Assembly (NCBI GenBank): GCA_030765055.1
Contig: CM060950.1
Span: forward strand, 275,708,540-275,772,539
DNA: 64,000 nt
Source: Mantis religiosa
Lineage: Eukaryota > Arthropoda > Insecta > Mantodea > Mantidae
Reading direction: 5' to 3'
Shown in pieces: positions 11,333 through 21,971 of this stretch (positions are counted from its first letter, which is position 1; every line of letters begins with the position of its first letter). The position numbers and the translations under genes are program-made. The notes under the pieces were generated by a model. That model ran no database searches, was not told the origin of the DNA, and saw only the letters and a list, made by a program, of their open reading frames with translations.

Positions 11333-11334
11333 TG
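11313..11334 (+). repeat. (GAAT)n tail of LINE
   Basis: Five GAAT units form the 3' end of the inserted LINE, directly before its 3' target duplication. Confidence 0.85.
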
Positions 11335-11478
11335 TAATATAAACACTTGCTTGCTCTGTGTTAAATTACTCCAAAAGATATGTAGGCATATTTAGAAAGA
11401 CGTGTGAAAGGAGAAAAGGAAAAGCTATTATACCTGCATCAAATTTTCCTCTCTCAATTTCCAGATAACCATATCACA

Positions 11479-11761
11479 TAGGCTACAATGCCTAGGTTAA
11501 TATTTGTATATGAATGGGATGACAGGGTCTTCTGTTATAAAAATTTAATCCATATTCGTGTATGACACCTAAGTTAGTGTGTGTGTATGAATGGGATGAA
11601 AAAGAATTGTGTTATTGACACTTAGCCCATGTCAGGCTACAACGTCTTGGTTAGTATGTACATTAACAGGATGATGGGAAGCTGACAAATTTAGCTTTGT
11701 CAGGCTGTGATGCCTAGGTTAGTGTGTATATGAATGGATGACAAGGGACTGTGTTATCAGA
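11479..11761 (+). repeat. Diverged tandem repeat, four units of about 60-80 bp
   Basis: Four successive units start near 11479, 11557, 11633 and 11701. Each begins with a form of caggctacaatgcctaggtt followed by agtgtgtatatgaatgggat and then a variable tail (for example ctgtgttatca). Unit lengths vary because of small indels. It is not coding. Confidence 0.7.
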
Positions 11762-12198
11762 GGCATCGTTTACAGCTGTCATCAATAATCAGGTATAAAT
11801 TCTATTTTAAATATTATATATAAAATATTTAACCACCACACCTCAACTTTTTCTCCAGTTTTACAAATTGAACTTAGCTAGAGAAAAATACCATGTTACT
11901 TCATTAATGTACTTGTATTTTAGAAGTGTTCAGATGCAATCATTCAGTGACCAAACCACACAAATGAAAGTGCTTGTATATATGATTTTTCAGGAATATT
12001 CATTTTGGCAATTCAATTCTTCGGATCGCATACTGAACATTGCATTATTACCTTTGAATATGGCTAGTGTGCCATACCTCAATCCGTTTGGAATTGTATC
12101 AATACTGTAGTGCAAAGTTTTTATAGAAAGCTGTGTCAGTTAAAATAATTGATACTTTAAATACACTAGCCATATATGGGCTTTGGTTTTGGATAGTT

Positions 12199-12292
12199 AG
12201 TCAAACTGAAAAATTCAATGCCACGGCCAGGATGAAACCAGGAGATCTGTGGTTCAAATCCCGGCCATGGCATTGAACTTTTCAGTTTGACT
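12199..12292. repeat. Long hairpin (30-bp stem) around a B-box-like loop
   Basis: Bases 12199-12228 and 12263-12292 are reverse complements at 28 of 30 positions. The 34-base loop holds ggttcaaatccc, overlapping the right arm, which matches a Pol III B-box, and a smaller dyad ggagatct. A second pair, atggctagtgt near 12059 and acactagccat near 12162, lies just outside. It may be a small foldback element or a SINE remnant that captured an inverted duplication. Confidence 0.75.
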
Positions 12293-12299
12293 CTATTCA

Positions 12300-13235
12300 A
12301 AAGCAGTGTCAGTGTTTAACTTTTCAGAAAAAAAGGTTTTCTCTCCTTACTCACAAAAATTGTGAAGCCACAGAATGTATTATAATCAACGTATGTATTT
12401 TATCTCATATGTAACAAAATGCCTTTTCAGTTATATCAGAGTGTCATGTACTACCTGGGAAAGCATCCAGGCACTTGACTTTCACTGACAGAGCACTGCA
12501 ATCACTTACCTGTTTACCAGAAGAGCCAAATATTAGTAACTTAGCGTACAGTAAGTAACAACACAAATGGAGTGCTTGGAAGCTGTGTGTGACTGATATG
12601 AAATGTTTGGGCAGTTAGTTATTGAACTCAACACGGGTATATAATTAAAAAAATAAGCTTAATGATGGAAAATGCATTAAATGTGTACCCACATAATTAT
12701 TTATTGTAATATTTTTCAAAATAAGGCTAAGCAGTCCTATCTTTTACTATTTCCATAATGGACAAAAGGAGAGTGAGAAATCCAACTAAATTAGTCCCTA
12801 CACTTTTGATATTTCATTAACTTCTGCAGCAATAGAAAGCACATGGCAATATAACTAATTTTCTAGTGTGATCAATCTGTACACAGAAATAATTTCTGAA
12901 GAGATGATCTACTTAGAGGCCTAATGTCAAATATTTCATCAGCAATGCTGTCGCTGAAAGATGTCTTATTGTCATTGTCACTGTTACTGTATATAACATA
13001 CCATCAACCTCTGTGCTTCTTGTTTTATAAACAAATATTTTTCAAAAAGTAAAAATCAATTCTGTTAGTCTTCTCAGTTGCAAAAAAACTGTGGTATTTA
13101 CAGGATACTTTTGTTATTAGTCACTACGCTATTATTAAATAACTACAAGAAGTGTATGGTAATGTAATTAATTTTCTGAAGTGCAATCAGTCTGTACAAT
13201 TCGACTGCCATGGTATAAACATGATATAAATGCAT
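12300..13235. other. AT-rich stretch with one internal direct repeat
   Basis: Sequence near 12840-12900 (catggcaatataactaattt through atcaatctgtaca) recurs in diverged form near 13150-13200 (tatggtaatgtaattaattt through atcagtctgtaca), about 305 bases apart. Nothing coding is seen. Confidence 0.5.
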
Positions 13236-13240
13236 AAGAA

Positions 13241-13312
13241 ATTATTGAAAATTTCTTGATAATGCCTTCAAGTGGAGGCGAAACGCGTTGACAGAAAATT
13301 TATGGTATGTGA
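13241..13312 (+). ncRNA. Degenerate hammerhead-ribozyme-like motif (plus strand)
   Basis: TTGATAA (13256-13262) in place of CUGANGA is followed by a helix GCCT...AGGC (13264-13267 with 13276-13279) and GAAAC (13280-13284). Flanks AAATTTCT and AGAAAATTT can pair as stem I. The layout is that of a minimal Penelope-type hammerhead. The conserved C and G of box 1 are both changed, so it is probably inactive. It lies about 0.8 kb from the Penelope-like element but on the opposite strand. Confidence 0.35.
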
Positions 13313-14057
13313 ATATCAGTGTGTCTCAGTTGACTCGTACTATAATTTTAAATTTTAATTTGTTTCTAATGTACATAGCCCACGGTTATGCTCAGGTATG
13401 CTTTCATTTACATCAGGAAAATTAAATATGTTAACCTCAGATCTTATACTTTTAACATATTTTCACTTTCAAACCTCTTCTCCAATGAGCTCATTAGCCC
13501 ATTCCTTGTTGCTTTTCATTAATGTAGTTTGAGACAATCACTACGAATCTCAACTTGGATACTTATATCCTTGAACATTATATTATAATTGTATCTTTTT
13601 TGTTATTTTTAGATTATATCTTTGAAAATGTTCACCCATCTCCTTACATTCCTGGTATTCATGGGGAAATTTCCCTAGCATGTTGGCAGCAGATTTTTCC
13701 TTTTTAATAAGCAGCTCAATAACAGCACACTATGTAAATGAAACATTGTCAGCCATTTTGGAGGCACTGCCTGTGGTCATGTGGTAGCAGCTTATGTCGC
13801 ACTATTGCTACATGTGGTGTTAAGTTGGTAGATTATGATCCTGCAGTTATTTTTTGTTACATTATTGGAATGTGAATTTTATCAATTGGTTGCTCAGACT
13901 TTCAGTATGACCCTCGTATTAGGATTTACCAACTTGTTATGTACAATAACACAACATGAATACAGAGAACACTTGAGTGTTATATGCTCAATTTTTGAGT
14001 TTGATTTATGAGTCACTATGTTTACACTCAACTTCACTTACTATGTTGTTGTATAAT

Positions 14058-14095
14058 TGAAACATTTTCAAGATCATTCGATCTCATCCTCAGCT
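14058..14095 (-). ncRNA. Decayed hammerhead-like motif after the Penelope ORF
   Basis: Directly around the stop codon, the minus strand reads GGATGAGATCgaatGATCTTGAAAATG: a GATGA box, a helix AGATC/GATCT with a 4-base loop, and GAAA. This is the same position and order as the motif after the Penelope fragment at 2890-2950. Box 1 lacks the CU and the GAAAC has become GAAAA, so it is a relic at best. Confidence 0.35.
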
Positions 14096-15960
14096 ATTTC
14101 GTGATTAAATGAACATTCTTCTTCCTCCACTACTACGGTGCTCCGATCCCTCTGCCATCTGGTATTAGGGGCACTAAGTTTTAATACTTCATTTAATGCC
14201 GGGATTTCAAAATTGATAACTTTTTCCCGGTTTTTGGTTATGAATATTTTTTCCCAAATATCCAATTCTATGGGTGTACTTAAAGATTTTAACAGTTTTA
14301 TGTTATGGCCAATGTTGTGGTTTTCTGTTCAAAAATGGTGTGACACTGCAGATTTTTCTGTTTGTTTCAACTTGATGTTCCTCTGGTGTTCTTTTTGCCT
14401 GGTTAACAAGTTTCTCTTAGTTTTTCCTTTGTAGCTTTTATCACAAGTTTCACAGTTTATCTGATAAATTCCTGATTTCAAAGTGTTGGGGATTAAATTT
14501 TTTAGTGGTTTATTTAGCAGGTTCTTCAGACTGAATTTGTTTTGGGGTGCTAGTTTTAAGTTTAGTCTTTTGAAGATTCGTTCAAATTTTCTAAAAGCCC
14601 ATGGATGGTAGGTGAATTATTTATATTACCAGTTTGTGTTTTTAAGTGGTGTGAGAGTGGCCTTTTGTGATATTATCATGAGTTTTCCTTTCTTTTCATC
14701 ATGTTCCTTATGATGGCTGGGTTGAATCCATTTAATACTGCTATCTCTTTTATGTGTTGTTCTTTCAAAAACTCCTTACTCAGTGAGATGTTGTATAACT
14801 GGTGAATTAGACTTCTAAAGGCAGCTAGTTGAAGTGAAACTGGGTTGTATTCATTTCTCTTTATGTAATTATCTATGTGTGTGGGCTTCCTGTATATTCC
14901 AAAATCTACACCATGACGATTTCTAGTTAACTTGAGGTCCAAAAAGGGTAGGGTGTTGTCTCTTTCTACTTCCATTGTAAACAGGATATGATTAACTTGC
15001 AGGTTTAGTAATTTTAGAGAATTTTCTTTAATTTTTTTCCGGAATGATAGCAAAAACATCAACATATCTCTGCCAAAATTTGCAAATCTATGGGAATGCC
15101 TTTACTATGTGTGTTTCAAAATAGCGCATGTATAGGTCTGCTAAGAAAGGCGAAAGTGGGCTCCCCATTGCTAATCCTTTTGATTGTCTGTAGAAGTTTT
15201 GGTTAAACGTGAAGTAATTATTCCTTGTGCATAAATCTGAAGATTGGTAATGTCATGTATTTCTGTGGGGTCCGTTGTAGTCTGAGTTAACCATTTTATG
15301 AGGAGTGTAGGTATTTTTTCTACAGGAATGCTAGTAAAAAGTGCCTTAACGTCAAAAGAAACTAGTATGTGATTTTCTGGGATGTTGTACTCCTGTAGGT
15401 GATTTATCAATTCTAAGGAGTTCTTTATTCCCTAACTTTGAAATTTGTTGTATGATTTTAATTTTCTTACTAACCACTTTGCAATGTGGTACGTAGGTGA
15501 ATTGATGCCATTGATGATGGGTCTCATGCTATTTATTGTCTTTTTTGCAGATTTTTGGCAAACAGTACAACCTTGGTAGTGTGGGGTTGGAAGATTTTAA
15601 GTTGTACTTTTCAGATGTAGTTAATGTTTTTCTAACTGATAAAGCTTTATTGACAGATGTGATACTTGGGGTTAATGGATTTTTTGGACTTTTTTCATAT
15701 TCTGGACTATCTAACATAAAGTTTACTCTCTGAATATAGTCTCCTGTCTCCATAATTACTAGAGAATTACCTTTGTCGGCTTTTAGGTATACCACTGGCT
15801 TCCTATTTAAATCTCTTATTATCTTGTTGCAAGTTTGATTGTATTTTGGGGATAACTGTTTTATTATATCCAGAAATTCCATTTTGGCTTTGATTACATA
15901 ATCCTTCCAAGGATGTGACTAAAGAAGATTGTTTGTTAAAATCTATTTGCTTGAAAAATT
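14074..15960 (-). pseudogene. Penelope-like reverse transcriptase plus GIY-YIG endonuclease, frameshifted
   Basis: Blocks from N to C on the minus strand: LKADKGNSLVIMETGDY (about 15770), MRPIINGINSPTYHIAKWL (about 15480-15530), LVSFDVKALFTSIPVEKIP (about 15310-15365, the first catalytic Asp region), KGLAMGSPLSPFLADLYM (about 15130-15180), a YVD box (about 15070-15080), TLPFLDLKLTRN (about 14930-14960), GIYRKPTHIDNYI (about 14870-14910), then SGIYQINCETCDKSYKGKT (about 14430-14490), which is the GIY-YIG nuclease, and the C-terminal LDIWEKIFITK block (about 14230). The catalytic YVDD box reads YVDV, one Asp short. Several stops and frameshifts confirm it is dead. The product would have primed reverse transcription from an endonuclease-made nick. 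Confidence 0.85.
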
Positions 15961-16239
15961 CTTTACTGTTCCTCCCCTCACCCCCTCTAACGGTTTTAAT
16001 AAAAATACCATATATTCAAGCTATTTGCATAACAAGATGTATATCTTGAATTTTTTTTTATATTTTTGGAATTCATTCTTAGTCAATTAAGAATAACTGG
16101 TTAATTAAAGAACCACCAACATAAACCTCAAGGATGTATGTCTCATTAAAGCACAGAATCTTTCTGAAATATATATTTTTATGGCTTTATCCGTTCCAGA
16201 GAGACTCACTTCTATTGGTCTGAATTCACCAAAACTTTA

Positions 16240-16410
16240 TCATACAGTGAGGTGCTAAGTCAGTATGCTTTTGTTTCTTGCTATTTGCATGTGCAGAGCA
16301 TGGAATTTCAAAGTCAGCATATGTATAGTGATTAGTATTGTAAAAATTTGACTATTGCTTTAAGCACCTGTATTCCCATGTAAATGTTTGTAATATTGGT
16401 TTGTAGAAGA
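16240..16410. repeat. Fragment of the dispersed unclassified repeat
   Basis: Blocks tggaatttcaaagtcagcat and cctgtattcccatgtaaatg match the middle block of dispersed repeat copy A (about 1650-1725). The copy is short and diverged. Confidence 0.4.
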
Positions 16411-16929
16411 GCAAAATGTAACCCATCAACATTTTTTGAATCAAACTTGCTCATGTTCCATATGGCAATTATGTACTTTCACTTTAATATCATATAGTTA
16501 CCAAAAATCTAAAGTTCACAGAAAGACCTGATGTGCTACATTCACATGATTCTCTTTAACCACTATTGTTTAATTCTGTATTACCACAAACTATTGCTAT
16601 GAAAGCAAACTTTTCTACCCATGTCATGTTAAATCAAACTAAACCCTTGCAAGAACAGTTTTATTACACATTTCATTTTAGGTACAAGGGTATATAGAAA
16701 GCCCACCCGATTATCCTATGTCTCTATATATATTGTCCTTGAAATTCCTCATTGGTCTGGATGGCTGATATGATCCTGGCAATGGACGTCAGAAGAAACC
16801 ATTTTTTTCCTTAAAGATCATACTTACACAGCATTGCAAAAAAGTGAAAATGACAAATTACTGAAAAGTTCAAACCAAGGAATATCTCAGATGTGGTTGC
16901 TACCAAAGGGAAAGAAAAGTATGTTTGAA

Positions 16930-17183
16930 ATGTGTAGAAATGTGTAGTGTTTAACGCCCGATTTTACTACATATGGCACCGCAGGCGATGACATTGCTGA
17001 TACATGAGATGAAGATGGAGCACCGGTGGAATGAGATGGCGGGGGAAACCGGAGATCCCGGAGAAAACCCGCCCCAGCGCCGTGTTGTCCACCACAAATC
17101 TCACTTTGCGGTCGCCTGGGATCGAACCTGGGCCGCCTTGGTGAGAGCCAAGCGGTCTAACCACTGAGCCACTGCACGGCCTT
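16930..17183 (-). mobile_element. tRNA-derived SINE (family 1), full length with 11-bp target duplication
   Basis: The minus strand starts with a tRNA-like head: GTGGCTCAGTGGTTAGA (A-box) and CAGGTTCGATCCCAG (B-box). A body containing CTCCGGGATCTCCGGTTTCC and a 3' end CGGGCGTTAAACACTAC follow. gtatgtttgaa at 16919-16929 is repeated at 17184-17194. The 254-bp length and the tail are typical of SINEs mobilised by a LINE. The same 3' tail is found as short insertions at 57747-57809 and, in a variant form, at 55410-55465. Confidence 0.9.
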
Positions 17184-17389
17184 GTATGTTTGAAGAAATC
17201 TCTTTTCTTTGCAGTAACTTTTGGTTTATATATTATGGTTGACCCATTGTACCAAATTAAAGTTCCTTCAGAATGAGGACTTCACAGGCTATTCCCAGAA
17301 AATTTAAGATTTACATTTTATTTGCCATGTACATGTTCTTACAAATATAATATTTTTATCCAAATCATTTAGCCAATATTTGAGAAAAC

Positions 17390-17712
17390 GGGCACCGGGG
17401 TAGCGCAGTGGTTTCGTTTGCGACTCCTGTTCAAAGGGTCCTGAGTTCAATTCCTGGCTTTGGGGTTGGCGATTTTAAGTGGGCCCTATTCACACCTTCA
17501 CCTCTGTCTAGCACGTGTGAAGTGTCCCCTATACCCAACATGGTTCGGAGTCCATGGTATATGTTGTAGGTCCTCTCGCCTCATCGTCATCTTCACTATC
17601 ACCCTATCATTGGAGGTAATGGACACCGCCCTCTGGGTGCCACACCTGAGAAATGGGTTCCAGACCACTTGGTGGGGCAAGGTTGCCATGTTGGGAGTGT
17701 TGGTAACCAACC
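17390..17712 (+). mobile_element. tRNA-derived SINE (family 2), full length with 14-bp target duplication
   Basis: The head gggtagcgcagtggttt is an A-box and gagttcaattcctggc is the B-box region. A 250-bp unrelated body follows, ending ttgttggtaacc-like. atatttgagaaaac at 17376-17389 is duplicated at 17713-17726. It is distinct in body and tail from family 1, 200 bases away. Confidence 0.85.
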
Positions 17713-17726
17713 ATATTTGAGAAAAC

Positions 17727-18370
17727 CAACATTTTTGAAAAAAATTACTGTATAAAGGGTAATTTATGGTGGGGAAATATTTTTGAGAAACTTAGTGTCA
17801 CATCTTTCAAAGATATTCTGCTTAAATTACAGGTTTGATATCTATCCATTATTTCATATTTAACTTATGCTGATCCCCCCGCCCCTCATGCGCACACACC
17901 TACGTACCGTTTTACTTTGTCCAACACATACATAGTTGCAAGGGATTTTGCATTTCACCCACAAATTGGTTATTGAGATTTAACTGGAAACACATATGGC
18001 ACTAGTGACTATATGAAATCTTTTCTTTGGGGCGGAGTACTTTTGTGTGTGTCGGTAAATAGCACACCTCTAAAATGAATAATACCATATATACCGTGAA
18101 TGAATAAATACCATATTTGTGTGTTAAGTTCACCGTATTACAGGAATGTAATAAGATGATTTTCAAGAAAGTCCCCTTGATTTTTTAAAAAATGGCACAC
18201 ATACCTTTGAATAAAACACTATTTAAGATATTCTTGTGAAATGAAATGTATTTAGTTTTCTGGAAATAGCTTCTGAAATCCATAGTTCTAAATGGCTTTT
18301 GCATAAGAGTAAACCGTAAATAGTGTTACTACATAAATAATGGATTAACCATTTCCGAAATGTTCTTTGT
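17727..18370. other. Stretch without recognised features
   Basis: AT-rich sequence with a short C-rich run near 17875. No gene or repeat is supported. Confidence 0.5.
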
Positions 18371-18379
18371 TATTGGTTT

Positions 18380-18610
18380 GAATTTTCCAGTATTTATACT
18401 TTCGCAAGCAAGATGATGTTGCCATCCAACTGGTCATGCAAAGAGAACTCAATCTTCAAACCATTACATAGCGACCAGCGCCTAAAGGATTTGACTCTCA
18501 CTTAAGCTCACTGTATTTTCCTATTCCCGTTGTACTTAAAATGAAGTGTGCGAGAAAAGTATTTCTATAAATTTTATTTCTATTAACTAAAGTAGATAGG
18601 AGAATAAGCC
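18380..18610. repeat. Fragment of the dispersed unclassified repeat
   Basis: gtcatgcaaagagaactcaa and tcctattcccgttgtactta correspond to 1640-1660 and 1713-1735 of copy A. It resembles the copy near 40930-41100 in containing a cagcgacca block upstream of the match. Confidence 0.45.
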
Positions 18611-19194
18611 TCTTAAAGAATGGTTGAATGAGTGGAGTAAGTTAGGTGAATCGGCTTTTTTCCCCTATAACATTGTTATTTTGGTTTGGGAACGTCAAAA
18701 CGTACATTTTTGCGGTGTATTATCGATATCGACTTTTTGTTAGTAGTATATACATAACATACTGTTTCTGCTTTACGTTTTATGGGAAGTAAAGATTTAC
18801 ATAGGTTACTGTTAGTGTTTTTAGAAACATCGTGTAAAGATACTTTATGTAATGGTATAGTGGGAACAAAGCTGCAGACAATAGTTGTCATAGCAGTCGT
18901 AAAATCTAGTTTTCAAACTGTGCAATATCCCGTCTTAATATTTCAATTTTTGTCATTGTGAAACCTGTAATGGGAGGAGGAAATGTTAAGCGACGTTTCT
19001 GACCCGGTGCTAGACTGTTGGGGAGGGGGGTGATAATGATTCAATATCTTGGCCGTATCGCATACAACCTGCTTAGTGAAAAATGTAATGTATACCTACA
19101 AATGAAATTTTATTGATGTGGATCTGACATAGAAACGCACCAATGTGAATCCAAGACGTAAATAACATATTGAAATGTTCAGACACCGAGATTG

Positions 19195-19260
19195 TAGTAC
19201 AGATAAGTGCCAACTGGTTCTTAGTTGCAGGTCGCGCGTTCGAATCACTCTTGGCACTTG
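19195..19260 (+). other. tRNA-like remnant
   Basis: agtgccaactgg, then gcgcgttcgaatcactc (B-box-like), then tggcact forms a 7-bp closing helix, but the enclosed length is only about 53 bases. It is too short and too poorly paired for a tRNA gene, so it is probably a SINE head fragment. Confidence 0.3.
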
Positions 19261-19923
19261 CCAACAGGCACGTGACTTTGACCGCAAAGCATTACAGATT
19301 AGGAAAACTGTTAGCCCGTGTACTAAACGTTTCTTTAAGCAGTAGTAATGTCTTGTGCGTGTAAAACAGAATGGAAGCCTTACTAATCCTTACGCACATA
19401 AACTGATTCCCATTTAGTCCCTAACGAATGTAGAAGTTGGGTCATTCGGCATGCCTCCCGTTATCCAGTTTAACAGAGCGTATTAAATAGGTGTAGAAAG
19501 GGCGAAGTTGTTAACATTTGCTCTAATTCACTAGGCTATAGCCTCATGAAGCTGTGTAGATATGTCTATATAGGGCAACGATTAGTGCGCAATCCAACAG
19601 ACATTTCGGCACCGGAAGCTTTTGTCTCTGTGAAATCGTCACCATAATTCTTTTGACAACTGAGAAGCTGGACTAGAGGAATGTTGACAGTAAATATTTC
19701 GTCAACGAAATATTTTGCCTGTGAACCAGTTGAAATATTTAACGTTAGTGAAATTGTTATTGTTTGTATCATAATGGAATAATGAAGCAACCTGGATAGA
19801 TTTTTGTTCTTTAAAACATTGCTAGATGTTGAAATATCGGGGTGAGTTTTGTTGGTAGAGAGAGAAGTAAGGAAATTTAAAATGTATAATTACGGAAATA
19901 AGAATTCACGTGGAGACACGCAC

Positions 19924-19937
19924 GACGCGCGCGCGCG

Positions 19938-19993
<56 letters not shown>
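19924..19993. repeat. (GC)n followed by (AC)n microsatellite
   Basis: About eleven GC/CG dinucleotides run directly into about 23 AC units. Confidence 0.95.
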
Positions 19994-19995
<2 letters not shown>

Positions 19996-20439
19996 CCTTG
20001 AGGTTAACTTCCTCAAATCTAGAAACGACAGGACATTGATTTCGCTAAGGGTTGCCACGGCCTTCCTCGTTTTAGTAAGCACACGCTAGGTAAAACCTCG
20101 CATCTAGTTATTGACTATGCGGTTGGTTATATGTTGATGGAAAGACCTGTACGAATTTTTCTCTGGACTGAAATAAATGTAGATTAAAATACCTTTGGAG
20201 AAATGTCCATAATCATGCTCCCGTTGACTAAAAGCATGATGCATTGCCTGTTGGCGTTCTGTGTTAAAACATTCTGGAAGCAAGCGATGTAGTAGCAAAT
20301 GTTTGACCATAATAGGGTTCATTTTCTGAATACTTAAAAAATAAGTTATCAACTTAAGTTATGCATCTTAGAAATAAAACTGTATCTTTTGAGTTTAAAT
20401 AAAGGCTTAACTAGAGATTATATTTCTGAAACCGTACGA

Positions 20440-20710
20440 CTCACTAGTGCCCTCCCGTTATCTAAACAGCGCAGCCGATTTCACCTTCATTCGCTGGAGT
20501 AGAGTTCGTCACTCCTCGCTTCCATCCGTTAGGAATCGATTCATATTTAACTTTAGCCAATCAGCGATAGCAGAAAATGTTCCCCACGTGGAATAAATCG
20601 CGCGATAGGAACACAATCGGCTTCACAAAAGTGTCGCGATTACTTTTTGAATTTCCAACGCCGCTTGCTCCCTTTGCGTTGATGGGTGGTTAATGCAACA
20701 ACAGTACTGG
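20440..20710. promoter_or_regulatory. CpG-rich segment with a CCAAT box
   Basis: In an otherwise AT-rich, CpG-poor region this stretch holds many CpG dinucleotides (cgcgcgatagg, gtgtcgcgatt, caacgccgc) and a CCAAT box (agccaatcagcg). That is compatible with a promoter, but no transcription start, TATA box or first exon is identified, and it could equally be an unrecognised element. Confidence 0.25.
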
Positions 20711-21337
20711 TTTCTGTGTCAAACGTTTTAACAACTCTTATGTAAGTTTAGCTGAATACCTTCCTTAGTTGTAATCAATTTGTTGGCAATGTGTACCTGC
20801 TGTACGTAATATATCCAAAAATACTCGAATAACTTTATAACAGTTCAAAAAGTGACATTTCTCAGTATTGTATACGCTCTTATAAAGAGAAAAAAATGTA
20901 CGTTGTGTTATGTGTATGTTGTCTAATCTGAACTTTCACTCACCAGTTTTATCAATACTGATGCACATGACATGTAGAACGCGTTCTATCTTCAATTTAT
21001 AATTAACTAATATATTTGACGGTTGAGAATGTCATAAAATATAAAATAGATGCTGCAGTCCGCAGAAAATGCATGTAGAAACAAAAGCTGATTAGTTGCT
21101 GTATTTCGCAGGAAATAAAATCGTTGCAAATAGATATCAGTGAGCCGATATTTCATACTTAGCTGCAGGCCGTCTTCATAGTTATCACTTTGGTGTAAAT
21201 CATCATCCGATTAACTTAGTGCGGATCAAGTCTACGAATACGGCCTTCTAAATTATTTTTCTCAGTGCTTGCAGACTGTAACTTTTTCAAAGCGCTCAAA
21301 TTGTTGATTTTGGTATTCACAGCTCTCCCTCTATAAT

Positions 21338-21621
21338 TTTTTTTTTTTTTTTTTAATTTGTTCCATTTATACCCCGCCTTTAACTGCAATGGTCATATCG
21401 GCGGCCGTTCTCCCTTGGAACATATCGGTGTTAACTCCTATTCGTTGGGTTTTAATCAGTTCACACATTCGCACTCTCATTCATACTTTTAGACCCTGGG
21501 AAAGATGAGGAATTATCTTGGTCGGAGAAAAATCCCCACCCCCACCGCCGGGAATCGGACCCGAACCCCCCCCCCCCCCAGCACGGCAGGCAGGTGCTCT
21601 ACCGACTGAGCTCGGGGCCAG
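21338..21621 (-). mobile_element. tRNA-derived SINE (family 4) with poly-A tail and 10-bp target duplication
   Basis: On the minus strand GAGCTCAGTCGGTAGAGCAC (A-box) is followed by GGTCCGATTCCCGGC (B-box), a body and a poly-A tail of about 16 (poly-T at 21338-21354 on the plus strand). cctctataat at 21328-21337 is repeated at 21622-21631. An expanded run of about 13 C bases (near 21567-21580) lies between the A- and B-boxes. Confidence 0.85.
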
Positions 21622-21657
21622 CCTCTATAATGTATATGTTAAGGTTATTACGTGGAA

Positions 21658-21870
21658 GCCCGCCTCGGTGGCGTATAGGGTAACGTGTTTGGCTCACGTT
21701 CAAGAGGTTCCGAGTTCGAATCTCGGTCAGGGTGGTTTCCCTGGACAGGGGTTTCGCTTATCCTGAAAAAGACTAATGTTCCATGGACCCTGGGCTCATT
21801 TGATCATAATTTCACCATTTCATTCATCGTCCGATATGACTTACTGTTGGAGGACGTATTTGTAATTTAC
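21658..21870 (+). mobile_element. tRNA-derived SINE family 3, copy 1
   Basis: Head gcccgcctcggtggcgta with B-box gagttcgaatctcggt. The body includes gggtttcgcttatcctgaaa and the conserved 3' block catcgtccgatatgacttac ... ggaggacgta. Family 3 recurs at 21871-21962, 21972-22204, 38219-38447, 59040-59280 and 63015-63250, making it the most abundant identifiable repeat in the window. Confidence 0.85.
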
Positions 21871-21962
21871 GTCCGCCCCAACGTTAAGTTATATCGGACG
21901 GTGAATGAATTGGTTGAAATGATGCTCAAATGAGTCCAGGGTCCATGGAGCTTAGAGTTACA
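21871..21962 (-). mobile_element. SINE family 3, 5'-truncated copy 2
   Basis: The 3' part of family 3 in inverted orientation, directly abutting copy 1 tail to tail. It ends at the ttagagttac block, so the tRNA head is missing. Confidence 0.75.
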
Positions 21963-21971
21963 TATATATGT

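Larger units (their letters stand above)
10180..11400. repeat. Dispersed unclassified repeat, copy B, split by a LINE
   Basis: This copy parallels 1018-1100 and 1890-2450 of copy A. Its 3' part is interrupted: tgtaatata at 10641-10649 is duplicated at 11333-11341, and copy A has the continuous sequence ctgtaatatgaacacttgct at the corresponding place (about 2400-2420). The interrupting 683 bp is the LINE described below. Copy B lacks the middle block present in copy A. Confidence 0.65.
14040..15960 (-). mobile_element. Penelope-like retroelement, decayed
   Basis: The minus strand carries, in order, the Penelope-type reverse transcriptase and a C-terminal GIY-YIG endonuclease, followed by a hammerhead-like sequence just after the stop. 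The 5' part is missing or unrecognisable beyond about 15960. No flanking duplication was found. Confidence 0.8.

Noticed and set aside
17498..17710. Open frames within SINE family 2
   Set aside because: The segment is a flanked SINE; the frames in both strands carry no motif.
19195..19260. Possible tRNA gene
   Set aside because: There is a 7-bp closing helix and a B-box, but the span is about 20 bases too short and no anticodon arm can be drawn.
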